From: Bigelowiella natans CCMP2755
Taxonomy: Eukaryota > Cercozoa > Chlorarachniophyceae
Assembly (NCBI GenBank): GCA_000320545.1
Contig: ADNK01002106.1
Span: 42,501-106,500 of the forward strand
Reading direction: 5' to 3'
DNA: 64,000 bases
This document shows positions 11,437 through 24,124 of this stretch, in pieces. Under the pieces are notes generated by a model. The model was not told where the DNA came from and did no database searches. It was given only the letters and a program-made list of their open reading frames with translations. Both the position numbers and the translations under genes were made by a program. How positions within the stretch are numbered: the stretch's first letter is position 1; each line of letters begins with the position of its first letter.

Positions 11437-14400
11437 ATGTGCTCGCAAGCAACAAGCGCGAGGAAAGTAAGTTGTTCTTATCATCTCTTCCATTTGGTAT
11501 TTTTCCTACAATGAACGTGTTTAAACTAATTTATCCATCATAAATATGAATAAAACAAGGGAAAAATGCACAGAGGAAGCGGCGGCCGAGGAAGGATGAA
11601 GATGCTGTCAGGGACGAATTCGGGCGAACGAAATCTCTTGCAGGATCAGATCATAGTGGGGAGGATGATGATGACTACCATTTCGCAAAGCCAAAGGTAT
11701 AATAAGAATCTAATTCTGAGAAACAAACTCACCCAATGATCGTTTCATAACTATAGCACAAGCGCAGACGGGAAGAAGGAGGCAGCTACTCAAGAAGCAG
11801 AAGTAGCAGCAAGGGGGGTGACTCAGATCGCAGACGTGATAATAGCAGACGGCGCACTGACCGATATGATAGAGACCGAGACGATGATTACAGGGGAAGG
11901 TCGCGCAGCAGTAGCAGGAGCTCGAGCAGGAGCTCGAGCAGGAGTCGCGACAAAGGTTCCAACCGCCGCGTCTCCTCTTGGGATGATGATTCAGATGAGG
12001 AGGACGAGGATGGGCGTGGCCGATCGCGATCTCGATACTCAGACGACATCACCCCTCGAAGAGATCGCTCGCGCTCTAAGACTCCATTGCTTCAAGGTAG
12101 ATTCGCGTCACGGACGCCACGGAGAGGTGCCGCAGGTGATACTCCCAGGAGAGAATCGAGTGGGGGGCAAGCTACACCTCTCCGCCGTGATGAGCCTGGC
12201 ACCCCGCAGAGGTATGGCGGCAAGAATAAACTAGATTCATACAAGGGTAATGATGCTAGTGGCAACGGCGCGGTGAAGTTGTCGAACAAGGAGAAAAAGC
12301 AGTGGGAAAGGAGTGAAAAGTCGGTGGAGCAAGAATGGTACGCTATGGATGAGGGCGGCTACAACGAGGGGCAAAAGGCCTTCCTCGGCGACCCCGACAA
12401 AATGAAGAAGAAAGAAGAAGAGCTTGTCAAGAGCCAGGTGCAACGATTGACCGCAAGGCAGAGGATGCGCAACGAGGACCAGGATCGTTGGGAGGACTCC
12501 CGGCTGCTTGCGAGTGGCGCCGTCACACAGGCCAACGTGCAGACCGAGTTTGAAGACGAGACTGAGAATAAGGTGCATCTCATCGTGCACAACCTCAAGC
12601 CACCGTTCCTCACCAAGGGCTTCAAGTTCACCACGCAGCAGAAGATGGTCTCGGTGGTCAAGGATGCGACCAACGACTTCGCCCAGTGCGCGCGCAAGGG
12701 CAGTGCGCTGCTGAGGGAGGTGCGCGAGCAGAACGAGCGATCCAAGATGCGACAGCGGTTTTGGGAACTTGCGGGAAGTCGGCTAGGTGATGCGCTTGGG
12801 GTGGAGAAGGAGAAGAAGGAAGAGGAGAAGGATACTGATGCCTCCAACATGGACGAGGAGGGTAACGTCGACTATAAGAATGCGTCGCAATTCGCGGACC
12901 ACATGAAAGGCAAGAACAATGCTGCCTCCGCGTTTGCCAAAACTAAGACGATTACTCAACAGAGGGAGTTCCTGCCTATCTTCACCAAGCGAGATGAGCT
13001 GCTGCAGATCGTGAGAGACCATCAAATCGTCGTGGTCGTTGGGCAGACGGGATCCGGGAAAACAACGCAAATGACCCAATATATGCTGGAGGACGGGTAT
13101 GGGGAAACAGGGATGATCGGCTGCACGCAGCCCAGGCGTGTGGCCGCCATGTCTGTGGCGAAGCGAGTGAGCGAAGAGCAGAGTTGTGAGCTAGGAGACC
13201 GGGTCGGGTACTCGATCCGGTTTGAGGATGTGACTGGCCCCAACACCAAGATAAAGTACATGACCGATGGCATGCTTCTGCGCGAGTCGATAAACGATCC
13301 GGACATCGAGAAGTACTCCGTGATTATCATGGACGAAGCGCACGAGCGCTCGTTGAACACGGACGTGCTGTTCGGCATCCTCCGCAAGGTTTGCGCCCGT
13401 CGCAACAACCTAAAGCTCATTGTGACCAGCGCGACCATGGACTCCAAGAAGTTCTCCAACTTTTTCGCGGGCGCCCCTGTCTTCGAGATCCCCGGGCGCA
13501 CATTCAAGGTCGACATGCAGTTCTCCAAGGGGGTGGTGGAGGACTACTTGGACGCTGCCGTGAAGCAGATCCTTTCGATCCATCTTGGGGGAATACAGGG
13601 CGACATCCTGGTGTTCATGACTGGGCAGGAGGACATCGAGGCCACCTGCTGCGTGCTGGCCGACCGCATCGACCAGCTCGACGAAGGAGTCGCCCCGTTG
13701 GCCATTCTGCCCCTCTACTCCCAGCTGCCCTCGGAGCTCCAAGCTAAGATCTTCCAAGCCGCTCCGGAGGGAACCCGCAAGTGCATCGTGTCGACCAACA
13801 TCGCGGAGACGTCCCTCACAGTGGACGGCATCCGTTTCGTGATAGATTCGGGCTACTGCAAGCTCAAGGTCTTTAACCCGCGCATTGGGATGGACTCGCT
13901 CAAGGTCACGCCGGTCAGCCAAGCCAATGCGCGCCAGAGGGCCGGAAGGGCAGGGAGGACAACCAACGGCTACGCGTATCACCTCTACACGGAGCAGCAG
14001 TTTCACTACGAGCTGCTCAAGACCACCGTTCCAGAGATCCAGCGCACGAATCTGGGCAACGTGGTGTTACTGCTCAAGAGCCTCGGTGTCGACAACTTGC
14101 TGGAGTTCGACTTCATGGACCCTCCCCCCCAAGAGAACATCGAGAACTCGATGTACCAGCTCTGGGTGCTGGGCGCGCTGGACAATACGGCCGCTCTGAC
14201 GAAGATGGGCCGGAAAATGGTCGAGTTCCCTCTGGACCCGGCGCTCTCAAAGATGCTCATCGTCGCTGAGGAGCTCGGATGCAGCTCGGAGATCCTGACC
14301 ATCGTCTCCATGCTCTCGGTGCCCCGCATCTTCTTCCGCCCCCCGGACCGCGCAGAGGAGTCAGATGCGGCGAGGGAGAAGTTTCAGGTGCCGGAGAGCG

Positions 14401-15071
14401 ACCACCTCACGCTGCTGCACGTCTTCCAACGATGGAAGGCGGAGCACTACCGGGTGGACTGGTGCCAGAAGCACTTCATCCACGTCAAGACTCTGCGTAA
14501 GGTGCGAGAGATCCGATCCCAGCTGCTCGACATCATGAAGTCGCAGCGTATGGTGGTGACATCGACGGGCACTGACTGGGACCCCATCCGGAAGGCCATC
14601 TGCTCTGCCTACTTCCAGAACTGCGGCCGCCTCAAGGGGATCGGCCAGTATGTCAACATGCGGAACGGGATGCCCTGCCACCTGCACCCCACGAGCGCGC
14701 TCTATGGCCTCGGCCACACGCCCGACTACGTGGTGTACCATGAGCTGGTGATGACGTCCAAGGAGTACATGCGCACGGTCACCTCCATCGATGGCAAGTG
14801 GCTCCCCGAGGTCGGACCGATGTTCTTCAGCATCAAGGAATCGTACGCCGAGACGCAGGCGCGCAAAAGGAAGGCCGAGGAAAACAAGAAGAAGATGGAC
14901 CAGGAGATGGAGGCCCACCTCGAGGAGAAGAAGAAGAAGAAGGCCGAGATCGCTCAGAAAGAGAAAACAGGGCTGCAGAAGCTCAAGCAGCAGGTCTCCG
15001 TTGCGGGAGGAAAACTCTCCAGGAAGCAGAAGAAATTTATCTTCAAGAAGAAGAGGAGATTTGGCATGTGA
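11437..15071 (+). CDS. PRP16: Pre-mRNA-splicing ATP-dependent RNA helicase PRP16 (DHX38)
   Basis: Three exons (11437-11466, 11574-11696, 11757-15071) give 1155 residues, close to the human protein. The ATG at 11437 is chosen because it is the only start in phase with the perfect donor gtaagt at 11467. The N-terminus is an RS/RD-rich low-complexity region. The DEAH core shows Walker A GQTGSGKT (about 479), DEAH (about 577), SAT (about 609), the [12 protein letters not shown] motif and QRAGRAGR (about 777), followed by winged-helix, ratchet and OB-like regions ending in a basic KKKRRFGM tail. The stretches [22 protein letters not shown] and PSLTFA-free context match PRP16 rather than PRP2, PRP22 or PRP43. 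PRP16 remodels the spliceosome after the first transesterification. Its presence suits the intron-dense genes around it. The main exon has high GC and no introns. Confidence 0.95.
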
Positions 15072-15335
15072 TTATTCCTTTCATCCTGTACTTGCTGGTA
15101 ACGGCCAGTCTTCTCAATATTCGTAGTAGTCGCATATCCTTCGGCATGGAAGCATCGACCGATAATTATATGGACTACAGACACTTCTTATATACATGCT
15201 CTTTTTTTAGCGTGTGTGCATATTTATTTGTTCTCACGCAACACCTGACCGATAATATGGGTGAGGACAACAAGAACCAAAACCAACAAAAATAAGAATC
15301 TACCCAGCACTTCCACTGTCAGCTTTCAGTGAGCC

Positions 15336-15381
<46 letters not shown>

Positions 15382-16062
15382 GCACTGTGCATGCACATGT
15401 ACAACTGGGCTATAGCTGAATGTTGAGCGAGTAAAATAAATTCTGGCATGTATCTGGTGTGATAGCTGGTGTTGAGATCATGCGAGACAGATGTATTGAA
15501 GTGATTAAATATGTTCAATGGTCATCCTGAGATCATGTATGAGAATGTGCTACAAATAGCACCTACGCATTGATCATATTATCTGTGGCTCTCGCAGGCA
15601 TGGATGGCATGGTGCGCCCCGCGTACGTCCCTGCCACTGTGGCTATCGACTCAATGTTTGAATGTGTACATGAGCGTTTGACTATAGTGCTAAAATGATA
15701 TTATTGATGCAGCTACGTACGTAAAGTGTGCATATACGCGTTTATATTTCCGATGTTATAGACTAGATGTATCTCACCAAAGTTTGCTATATTGCATGCC
15801 AGCAATCATAACTTTACGAGGGAGGTGTAAAACGTTTAGGTTTGAGCTGTAGCTATAGTATTACGCCTGCTTACGGTCTCAATATCTAGACAGCGCACTA
15901 CTTACGTACGTGAGAGAAATAAGGCGCTGATACATGAATTATTCTATCCAAGCTAGCTAGCTGGCTTTTCATGTGGTAAAAGTATTTCAATATTAACATA
16001 AGCCCCGCAAGAGTTGTGTACATTATTGTGCTAATTTTTCATTCACACATGCTCGTAAAATA
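15072..16062. other. Spacer, no gene seen
   Basis: This lies between the convergent 3' ends of PRP16 and the DUF4336 gene. It contains a CT repeat at 15336-15379 and several short gctagct palindromes. No ORF looks coding. Confidence 0.45.
15336..15379. repeat. (CT)n dinucleotide repeat
   Basis: About 22 CT units in the spacer downstream of PRP16. Confidence 0.9.
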
Positions 16063-17138
16063 TCATCTTGGAGTCCATTTCAGTCCAAGTTCGCGGGACA
16101 CGACTCGGGGTTCATCGGTGCCTAGCTTGCAGGCTGTTCCTCGTAAGTAGCCCAGCTTTGTCTTGAAGACCGAGAAGTTAAGAACACCTGCTTCTGCCTC
16201 TCGCAGCAAGGCAACATCCTCGTCACAGAAGCGTATCTCGTTCCGTCCACTGGTCGCAAACTGGAAAGGCTCCACGAATTGATCCGGCCCAATGTCAAGC
16301 GGGCCGTCCAAGTGAGCAGGAACAACGCGCTGGAAGTCCCACTGCCTGACCGTGTCTAGCCACCGCTGCAGAGAACCGTCACCGACACCCCGGTTCAGAA
16401 TGATTTGGATGATGGGGAGAAGCGCGGGCTTGCCGTTGGCGCTGTAGGTTTTGAACGACTCCAGAGCTGACTCTTCTCTCCAGGCAAAAGGCTGCCACCC
16501 CCCCCATCCAAGCTCAAAGTTTGGGTCCAGCCTCAGGAGAGGGCCTAGTCCGATATCAGCCTGAACTGAGCCAGGAATAAAAAAGTTGAACAGCAGGACT
16601 ATACGCCTCCATCCCTTCCGTCGCATCTCGGGGGTATCAGGCACAGTTTCTAACGGGTCGTCGCGTGCATGGAAGAGCAGCGCCCGCACATATTCGGGAT
16701 CGCTTGTGATTATCTCCGGAGGCTCATCCGTCACCGCAAAGACAGCATCGCACACCATCAGAGTCTTCGACGGCTTGTGTACAAATGCGGCGTCTTGGTA
16801 CATGGAAGCTACTCCAGGTTGCACGGTAAGCACCTCATGCTCGAATTCGCCGTCCCAGAGACCAGGAAGTCCTTTGCTGCTCGGTGGCAAAGGTTTCGCC
16901 CAGCTCGGAAAGCCTAGGTAGCTGTTGGGCAGGGGGACCGGGAAGGAGTACTGCTTGTCGGTTACGTAGAACTCTGCCTTCGGGAACCGACGAGCAAACG
17001 GACCTGCCAGGACCTTGTGCTCCACCGCTACCTGGAGTTGTTGTTGTTGTTGTTGATGATGATGATGATGAAACGCAGGCAGGTTGTCTTCCAACAGCTC
17101 TACTGTATCGTGTGGTTGCACATGCATGTATGTTGGAA

Positions 17139-17175
<37 letters not shown>

Positions 17176-18065
17176 GTACGTGTGTCTGTGGTGCTTGCTG
17201 TGTGGATGCTGGCGTGCATATATAAAGAAATGACCGAAGGTAGAATGATGTATTTTATTGGTCCGTATTCGTCGATAAGGGGTTCCAGAAGGGATAGGCA
17301 TTCTTCCGTTGGGGCGACTGGAGCGTACACGAACAGGCCACCCGAGTTCATCTTGATGACGGTCATACGGATCGGAACGTGGACGTAGTAGATACCTGAC
17401 GTGCGTTGTATGAGAAGAGAATAAGAATAATCGGCCTGGTGATAGATCTTTATTCGGCCCTCTTCGATGTTCATCGCCATACAGTCATATATGCAAAAAG
17501 AATGTAAATATACATATACAAATACAAACACATACATACACGGGAAAGGGGGGGGGGGGGGGACGGCGAAGAAATGCAGAATATCCGTACCGATGAGCTG
17601 ATCAAATGTCCACACTCCAGGTCCAGCCTCACGGCGAATTGTCTTACGCCTCGAGTATGGAAATACGGGCAATGCCGGCCAAAGCGGCCAATCAGCCTCT
17701 TTCGTAATGGCCGCCTCTGCCGCTCCCCCAGGCAACGAATTGACTCCCAATACCCCCAACCCAAGGCTCGCTGTGCCTCTTAGAATACATTTTCGATTCA
17801 ATTTCGTGCACGGTTGTAGTGTGGGCATATCATTATCATCATCGCACTCAGCTTGCGGCGGCACAAGGTCACGTGGCAGGTCACGTGGCAGATGATGCGG
17901 TCGCCGTGCTAATCGGCGCCGAGGGAGAGACTGCAGAAGGCGGGAAATTGAGCCGGACGCCTTTTTCCGTGATAGGTACTGGGATCTAGAAGAAGACGAC
18001 GCGAGCAGTCCATAGCAGTGTATGATGGTGGCTGAAAGAAGCAGCCCCAACGTGATACCCCTCAT
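16063..18065 (-). CDS. DUF4336-family protein, plastid-targeted
   Basis: Three exons (18065-17591, 17395-17235, 17031-16063) give 534 residues. The body carries features I associate with DUF4336: VWTFDQ, VPVRMTVIK-like VPIRMTVIK, GGLFVYAPVAPTEECL, YIILPSV, EHKV.AGPFARRFP, and late QRVVPAHLDGP. The family occurs in cyanobacteria, algae and plants and its biochemical role is unknown to me. The N-terminus starts MRGITLGLLLSATIIHCYG, a good signal peptide, followed by a Ser/Arg-rich stretch like a plastid transit peptide. A second hydrophobic segment with preceding Arg/Lys and an Ala-rich end (GVNSLPGGAAEA, about residues 95-120) looks like a thylakoid transfer domain. This bipartite-plus-lumen layout suggests a plastid surrounded by extra membranes, with the protein going to the lumen. 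No phenylalanine stands just after the signal peptide, which is atypical for red-derived complex plastids. Confidence 0.85.
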
Positions 18066-18438
18066 CCCCCCCCCCCCACAGGGTAATGGACAGGAGAATT
18101 AAGTACAATCTAGGCAGGAATATTTGGTTTATTTAGGCTATCATAAAGATAATTATCAACGACACCAATATGTGGTAAAGAAGAATAGCCGAACAGTAGC
18201 GTATCAAAAATCAATTTTTTTTTTGGATATATTGGGCTTAATATAATTTCTAAAGTGAAGTATCAAGCTGATCTTTTTGCCCACACACAACCCCCTTCCC
18301 ACCCATTGATGCTGCGGCTTCGGATTAGCCTCGATCGATCGATTACTCTCGCTCTCAAGACGGTCTAAACTATACACAGTTTCCACTTCCTCCCCCTCCA
18401 CTCCCCCGTTGTCATTCGTTCATATACTGTTATCTCAA
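18066..18438. other. Divergent promoter region
   Basis: This separates two divergent gene starts (18065 minus, 18439 plus). It contains a C run at 18067-18077 and a cgatcgatcgatt stretch at about 18333-18345. No gene is seen. Confidence 0.4.
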
Positions 18439-19110
18439 ATGCACAATCAGAGCCCAAACGCCTCGGGACGTGCATGGCAGTGTCGCTCGCTGTTCAGCCT
18501 CTCTAGAACAGCACCCTCCCAGCTTACGGCACAGAATAAACGCTCGTTGGCGACGTGGGGTCGAAAGCAGCTGCTGGATCCAAGGAGCCTCTGTGTTACC
18601 AGGATGGTAAAAATGAACGGTGCAGACAAGCCTCGTCATTTTGCGACACGGGATCGCGCAAGGAGGAAGGAATCGTCGAATCTGAAGCCACAGCCTCCCC
18701 GCAAGTCCAATGAAAACCAATTTTCTGAGGTAAGAACACAGTAGAAATGAAGATATGTGTGTGTGTGTGTGTATATATAAGGAGATCAACGTTTCTGCCT
18801 TTGTCTCTTCGTGTCTGCTCCTCCTCTTCCCGCTCCCTTCACAATTTGAAGGATCTTCTGGTATACGAGTATCCTCTGGGGCGCAGATTTCGACTGGCAA
18901 CTCTACTGATGGGTTGAGAACAGAGACGATGATGTGTGGTGATGATATGGGATGATAATGATGATAAACAAACCGTTGTCCAAGTGTTCAATCATGGAGA
19001 AGGTTAATGCCTGTGCATCTGCCATATATAGGAGCTCAAACCGTTTTTTTTGGTTCATGCGCCCTTAAAATGTACATTCAGCCCGAATTCGTAAGTGGAG
19101 GAATGGGGGG

Positions 19111-19149
<39 letters not shown>

Positions 19150-19864
19150 GAGAGGTTGGGGAGAGACTTTGTAAATCACTTAATCATACTGTTCACTCCA
19201 CCATGGCGTTCCACCTTTAAAGGGTCAAGGCTTGATGCCGACTACGCTAGCGTGCGCCGCATTCAGTCTGTCCGCCGTCTATTTCCTCAACATCCTGTGG
19301 TAGTTGTAGTAGTAGTAGCTGTAGTTGAAAGTAGTAGTAACTAGTTGCAGTTGTAGTCTTGACAGTCGTGGAAGTAGTAGCAGTAGTAGCCGAATTTGTA
19401 GCCAAAGCAACCAACACCGTATCGTCGATCAAATTTGCTCCTCCTTCCTCCTTCCCTTGTTGGCAGTGGGCGACATATCGCGCAGATCGTGCTGGAGAAA
19501 GGGGGGGACACCGTCAGGCTCGGCCACCATGTAAATTTGGAACTTGCTGTGCTACTTAGATGGCGCTGTTGGCGACGCCTTGACTGCCTGCTGCTTCTTG
19601 GAATTTCTCCGCACGTAGTATACAATGTTCACGTGTTATTCGTGGTGCTATTTTCCCCGTCAGAACGCAATCGGCCAAATATCAGAGACATCGTACGACG
19701 TCAGCTCTCTGAAGCAACCGAATGTGTCCCGAAACCAGAAGGGCGATTTCCGATATTTCACGGTAGTGGTTGTGGTGATAGCTGTGGGCTTTGGAAAGTT
19801 GCCGTTGTTGATGACGGGCAAACACAAGCAAAGATCGATGGGGAGCGCTTTCAATTACACATAG
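18439..19864 (+). CDS. TMEM223-like mitochondrial membrane protein
   Basis: Six exons join in phase: 18439-18729, 18852-18912, 19230-19299, 19467-19530, 19664-19762 and 19799-19864, giving 216 residues. The N-terminal 95 residues are basic and Ser-rich without a domain, as expected for a mitochondrial presequence. Then come DLLVYEYPLGRRFRLATLL (compare the VLLFEHxRGRFFRLL motif of TMEM223), a hydrophobic helix (TTLACAAFSLSAVYFLNIL), RHIAQIVLEKGGDTVRL (compare RSVxxVVLxxGGQxVxL) and a short C-terminal region with YDVSSLK. TMEM223 is an inner-membrane protein tied to complex IV biogenesis in animals. The second membrane helix of the family is not obvious here, so an exon between 19300 and 19466 may be missing. 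The last intron is only 36 bases and a multiple of three, so it may instead be translated. Family assignment rests on motif resemblance only. Confidence 0.55.
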
Positions 19865-20811
19865 GGAGCCCTTGTAGCGAATGGTCTTGTCATCTTATGT
19901 CGCTCGCCGTATTTGAACCGAGAGCTGAGTTGATGGATGGTCTTCTTGTTGCACTCCTCCTCCTCCTCCTCCTCCTCCTCCTCCTCCTCCTCCTCCTCCT
20001 CCTCCTCTCCCTTATCACTGTGTGTGCGACTGCTGTGTGTGGTACATGGGTGTAGATCGATGATGGCTTTGGCTACTACTTATATCACATAGAAGGTAGG
20101 TTCTTCAATAGTAGTAGTCTTAGAAGTAAGCAAAGAGAAGGACGACGAGGAGGGGGAAGAGGGCAGGCTAGGAGATAACGATCCGTGTATATAGCAATAT
20201 GGTCCAATACATATGCAAATCGAATCGAAAGAACTGCTGGGTTTTCGTGCGGCTTTTCGCTTCTCTGTAAGCTGGCTGAGTTATTTTGGTGCATGCTGTC
20301 CGTAGGTGTCCTCGACTACAAGCTCATTCAACACATTCTACACAAATAATAACGGCGCTCGCTGTGAAATATTTTTAAATGTATTTCTCCCAGCCCCCCA
20401 TAGTTGGTACTTTGAAAATAGTGCTACAACAACGATTTGTTGCGTAGTTTCATATATTATTACAATGACTGCTGGCATGCGTACTCATACATTGTACATT
20501 ATGACTGATGTGTGGGCACGCACGATAAATAAAGGCGAATCATAATCGTCCTTTTGCGCTGCAGTAGCTTGCGTTTGGAGCAACGGTCTCATGCACGTTG
20601 TACATCGTAATGACCAATATACATAATAAGAGCACCGCGCGATCGCATGCGCCATGCATGTAATATTCGCGCAAGCGCTGAGTATATCTGTATGCATCCT
20701 CTGCGTGCTTGGCTTTTTTAAACACGTGGTTAGAAACAAGCTTTAGCTAATTGATAATGACGACAACGACGACGATGATAATTTACAGTTGCGCGTGATC
20801 TCAGCATATCC
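19865..20811. other. Spacer, no gene seen
   Basis: A CTC repeat fills 19955-20006. The remainder has no convincing ORF. It lies between the convergent ends of the TMEM223-like and CM1 genes. Confidence 0.45.
19955..20006. repeat. (CTC)n trinucleotide repeat
   Basis: About 17 near-perfect CTC units downstream of the TMEM223-like gene. Confidence 0.9.
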
Positions 20812-21679
20812 TCAGATCTTCTGATCGCTTCTACTGCCTCTAGTACCACCAGTGTTACTTCCTCTGACTTCAGAGCTTAGTTGTAGGGCTCGGCCAAGAG
20901 CCAAGCTCAGACTTCCTTCTTTCTGCCGCAGCTCCTTCGACAGGGCCGCGTTCTCCTTCTGGAGCTTCTCCATGCTGGCGCCGACGCCCTCGAATTTCCT
21001 GTCTGCTTCCTCGATTTGGAGGAGGAGCTTCTGGTTGAGGTCTGCCAAGCGGAGTGCCTTCGAATCTGGCTTCGAGAGAGAGGGGACGTTCGGGACCTGA
21101 GAGAGGCCGGCAACGGCCATACACTTGCTCAATGAGGCAAGGTCATGCGCAAGCCTCTCTACTTGCTCGTTGAGATCGACGAAGTGCGTGCGCCACTGCC
21201 CCTCCAGTTCGCCCAGCGTCTCCATGAAGGCTTGATGCACCGTGCAGATGGCCTGCAGCTGCGAGCGAATCCAAGCGACCGCCTTGGAGCGGAGGCCTTC
21301 GGTCAGCTCCCCGTCCTTAGTCTCATCAACCAGTTTCATAAAGAAGCTCACTTCCCCCCCGCTGCTGTCACTACTCCTGGCGGCGTAAACAGCCGGGACC
21401 TTGACCTTGGCTGCTGCGAGAGTGGAGATATTGGTGTCGTGCATGGCCCAGCAGATGTCCTTCAGCAGGCATGACCACGAGCTGATCGAGCTCTTGTAGC
21501 GGTGAGCGTCGCTGCGGGCGTCGAGAGATAGCCTGCGGCTGTTTGCGAGCTCCACCGAGAGCTGCGATGCGTGCTTCTGGGCATTCTGCAACTCCACCGT
21601 TGCTGCTGCCCTTGCTGTCCTCTCTCGCTCCACGACTAGACTCAAATCTCTTACCTTGCTCTCCTATAGATGACGTGTG

Positions 21680-21720
<41 letters not shown>

Positions 21721-22739
21721 ATGCGTATGGAGAGAAAGTTAGCAAATCTGGCTCCATCACAACTACGACGACGATAGCCCAATTTATTTGGTATTCTGCC
21801 GTTTTCTCCCTCTCTTCCTCTTTTTTCCTCCTCCCAAATCTCCCCCTCTTCTCTCCTCCTTTAGTTCTTTACACTACTGACCAGATCAACGCGACTCTTG
21901 CGGAGGGCATCTTCAATTGCTGTGCACTTCTGGCTCCATGATACCTGTTGGCATCGTAGCAGCAGCAGCAACAACATTAACATCAATACACACACACACA
22001 CACCCATACATATATATACACAAGCGTTGCATACTTGATTTAAAGAACGAATGATACCGCATAATGCGCTAGTTAAGGTACAACGTGCAACGCGGACGAC
22101 TGACCGCGTTTTTCCTCTCCTCTTCAAGATCCCTGGAAAGCTGCGCCGCCCTCTCGCTGGATTCCCTTTTGCCCTTCCTCGCCGCATCGGTTTCTATTCT
22201 GTGATTTGTAGCCTCGGTCGTCATCTTCGAGAGCTGCGAAGACAGCTGGGTACAGCGGCTGGTCTCTTGCTTCAGCTTCTCTTTGAGCTCCTCGATGGAT
22301 GCGAGGAGGCTCTTCCTCTCGTTGATAAACGACACTTCCCTTTAACGTATGGCAGACAATAGCATTGGTGAGAATGGCGATGGTGACCATGATTACGGCT
22401 ATGCTGAAAGTGATGATAACGAGAGACGGGGATGGCATTGTAGCGCAAAGATCTTCTCTCTCTTATTAACTTCCTCCTCCTCCTTTTTGAGGAGGGCGAG
22501 AAGTGAGTGAGTGATGGCCACCTGATCGCTGCAACCTTTTTGTCGTGCGAGTTTTCCGCTTGGGTCCTCTTTCGGACCTCCTCCATCTCCTCCCTGCAGA
22601 TGCAACGGAAAATAAACACGGGAAAAAGCAGGTCGAATAAAAGTCGGATACAACCAAAAGGCGGCCTCACCAAAAGCACACCCATCACCGACACCCTCAT
22701 CGTCTCCACCATCGACAACGAGGCTTCATGAACAGCTGT

Positions 22740-22771
<32 letters not shown>

Positions 22772-23102
22772 CCTGTATCGACTCATCTCGTTCTCCGCCT
22801 CGAGGAGCTTTGTGTTGAGGGTTCTGATCTCGTCCTCCGCGTGTACTCGCTTGCTCTCGACGTCCTGCAGCACGGTTCGGAGCTTGTCCCGCGCATCCTG
22901 AGCCTCAGTTTTATAGGACGCAGCTGATCTCTCCGCACGCTGCAGGGCTAAGTTCGCCTCTTCCTTCTTGCTCCTGTGCCCGCTCACAGCGATGTTCCTG
23001 TTATTGAAGCCGATTCGGTTGGATTTCATTCGGAAGAGCTTTATCTCTCTTTCTCTCTCGCTCGTTTGCATATGTGCACCATATGTTCGTACGTGCGTGC
23101 GC

Positions 23103-23142
<40 letters not shown>

Positions 23143-24084
23143 AAGAGGGAGAGGGAGAGGGAGAGAAATTCTAGGCTCGAGAGATTATCATTAACGCACA
23201 GCACAGCCCAGATAAGTACTGCGTCTTGCGACTGGCAGATCTACCTTTCCGCTTCTAGCCTATGTGCACGGCTCTCCGCAGTTTGCACCCTTTCATCTGC
23301 TTGTAGCCGCCTACCCTCCTCAGCTTCCAGCTTCTCGTCGGAGAGCTTCTTTTGCTCGCGGAGCTTGCGCATCTCCATCTCGAGCTCGTGGATGCGGGAC
23401 TTCAGCCGACTCACGTCGGCGAGGGCCACACGCTCTCTAGCGAGGCATTCGTTGTAACGCCTTCCTGCGTCCGTTATCTCCCCCCGAAGCTGCTTTTCGC
23501 GGTCCTCCGTCTGCAGCTGCGTCCCCTCCACGCGTGCAGCCTGAGCCCTGATTTTCTGGCTCATAGAACCTGCTTCTGCCTCAAGGTCACGTACTCGGCG
23601 GTTTGCCGCTTCTTTCTGTCGGTAGAGCTCGAAGATCTGCTGCCGCACTCCGCGGAGAACGTCCTCACGCTGCTCAGCCTCCTCAGAGCGGGCGTTGCCG
23701 ACCCGCTCCAGCTCCACCACTTTCTCGGCGTTTAGCTGCAGCCTGCGGTGAAGCTCGTTTCCGCGGTTCTTGAGGAGGCGCGCCGTCCTTTTCATGGAGA
23801 AGAGGTCTCTCTGGCTGGCCTTGAGAAGCTTGGCAAGACGCTGGTTCTCCACCTCCAGTTTCTTCACCTCCTCCGATTGCGGCTGCATCGCCTTTTTATT
23901 CGTTTCAGTGGAAGGGGGGGGGGGGGAGATGAGGAGGCCAGAGATATGTGATCATGTGGCTGCTTAGCCGTAGCAGCTAGTAGTACTAGTTGCAAGATGA
24001 TGGTAATGGTGATGATGGAAAAACGATTGCCGCGCACGTGTATGTGGATTTGAGTGAGGTTGTGTGTGCGCGCGCGCGTGTGTA

Positions 24085-24124
<40 letters not shown>

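Noticed and set aside
10926-11543. 205-codon ORF upstream of PRP16
   Set aside because: It has no family signature, no ATG at the start, and its frame does not match the phase of the PRP16 exon border at 11466.
22741-22770. Possible CRISPR-like direct repeats
   Set aside because: All tandem arrays found are simple sequence repeats with units of 1-6 bases, or the coding 42-base minisatellite; there are no spaced repeats with unique spacers, and the genome is eukaryotic.
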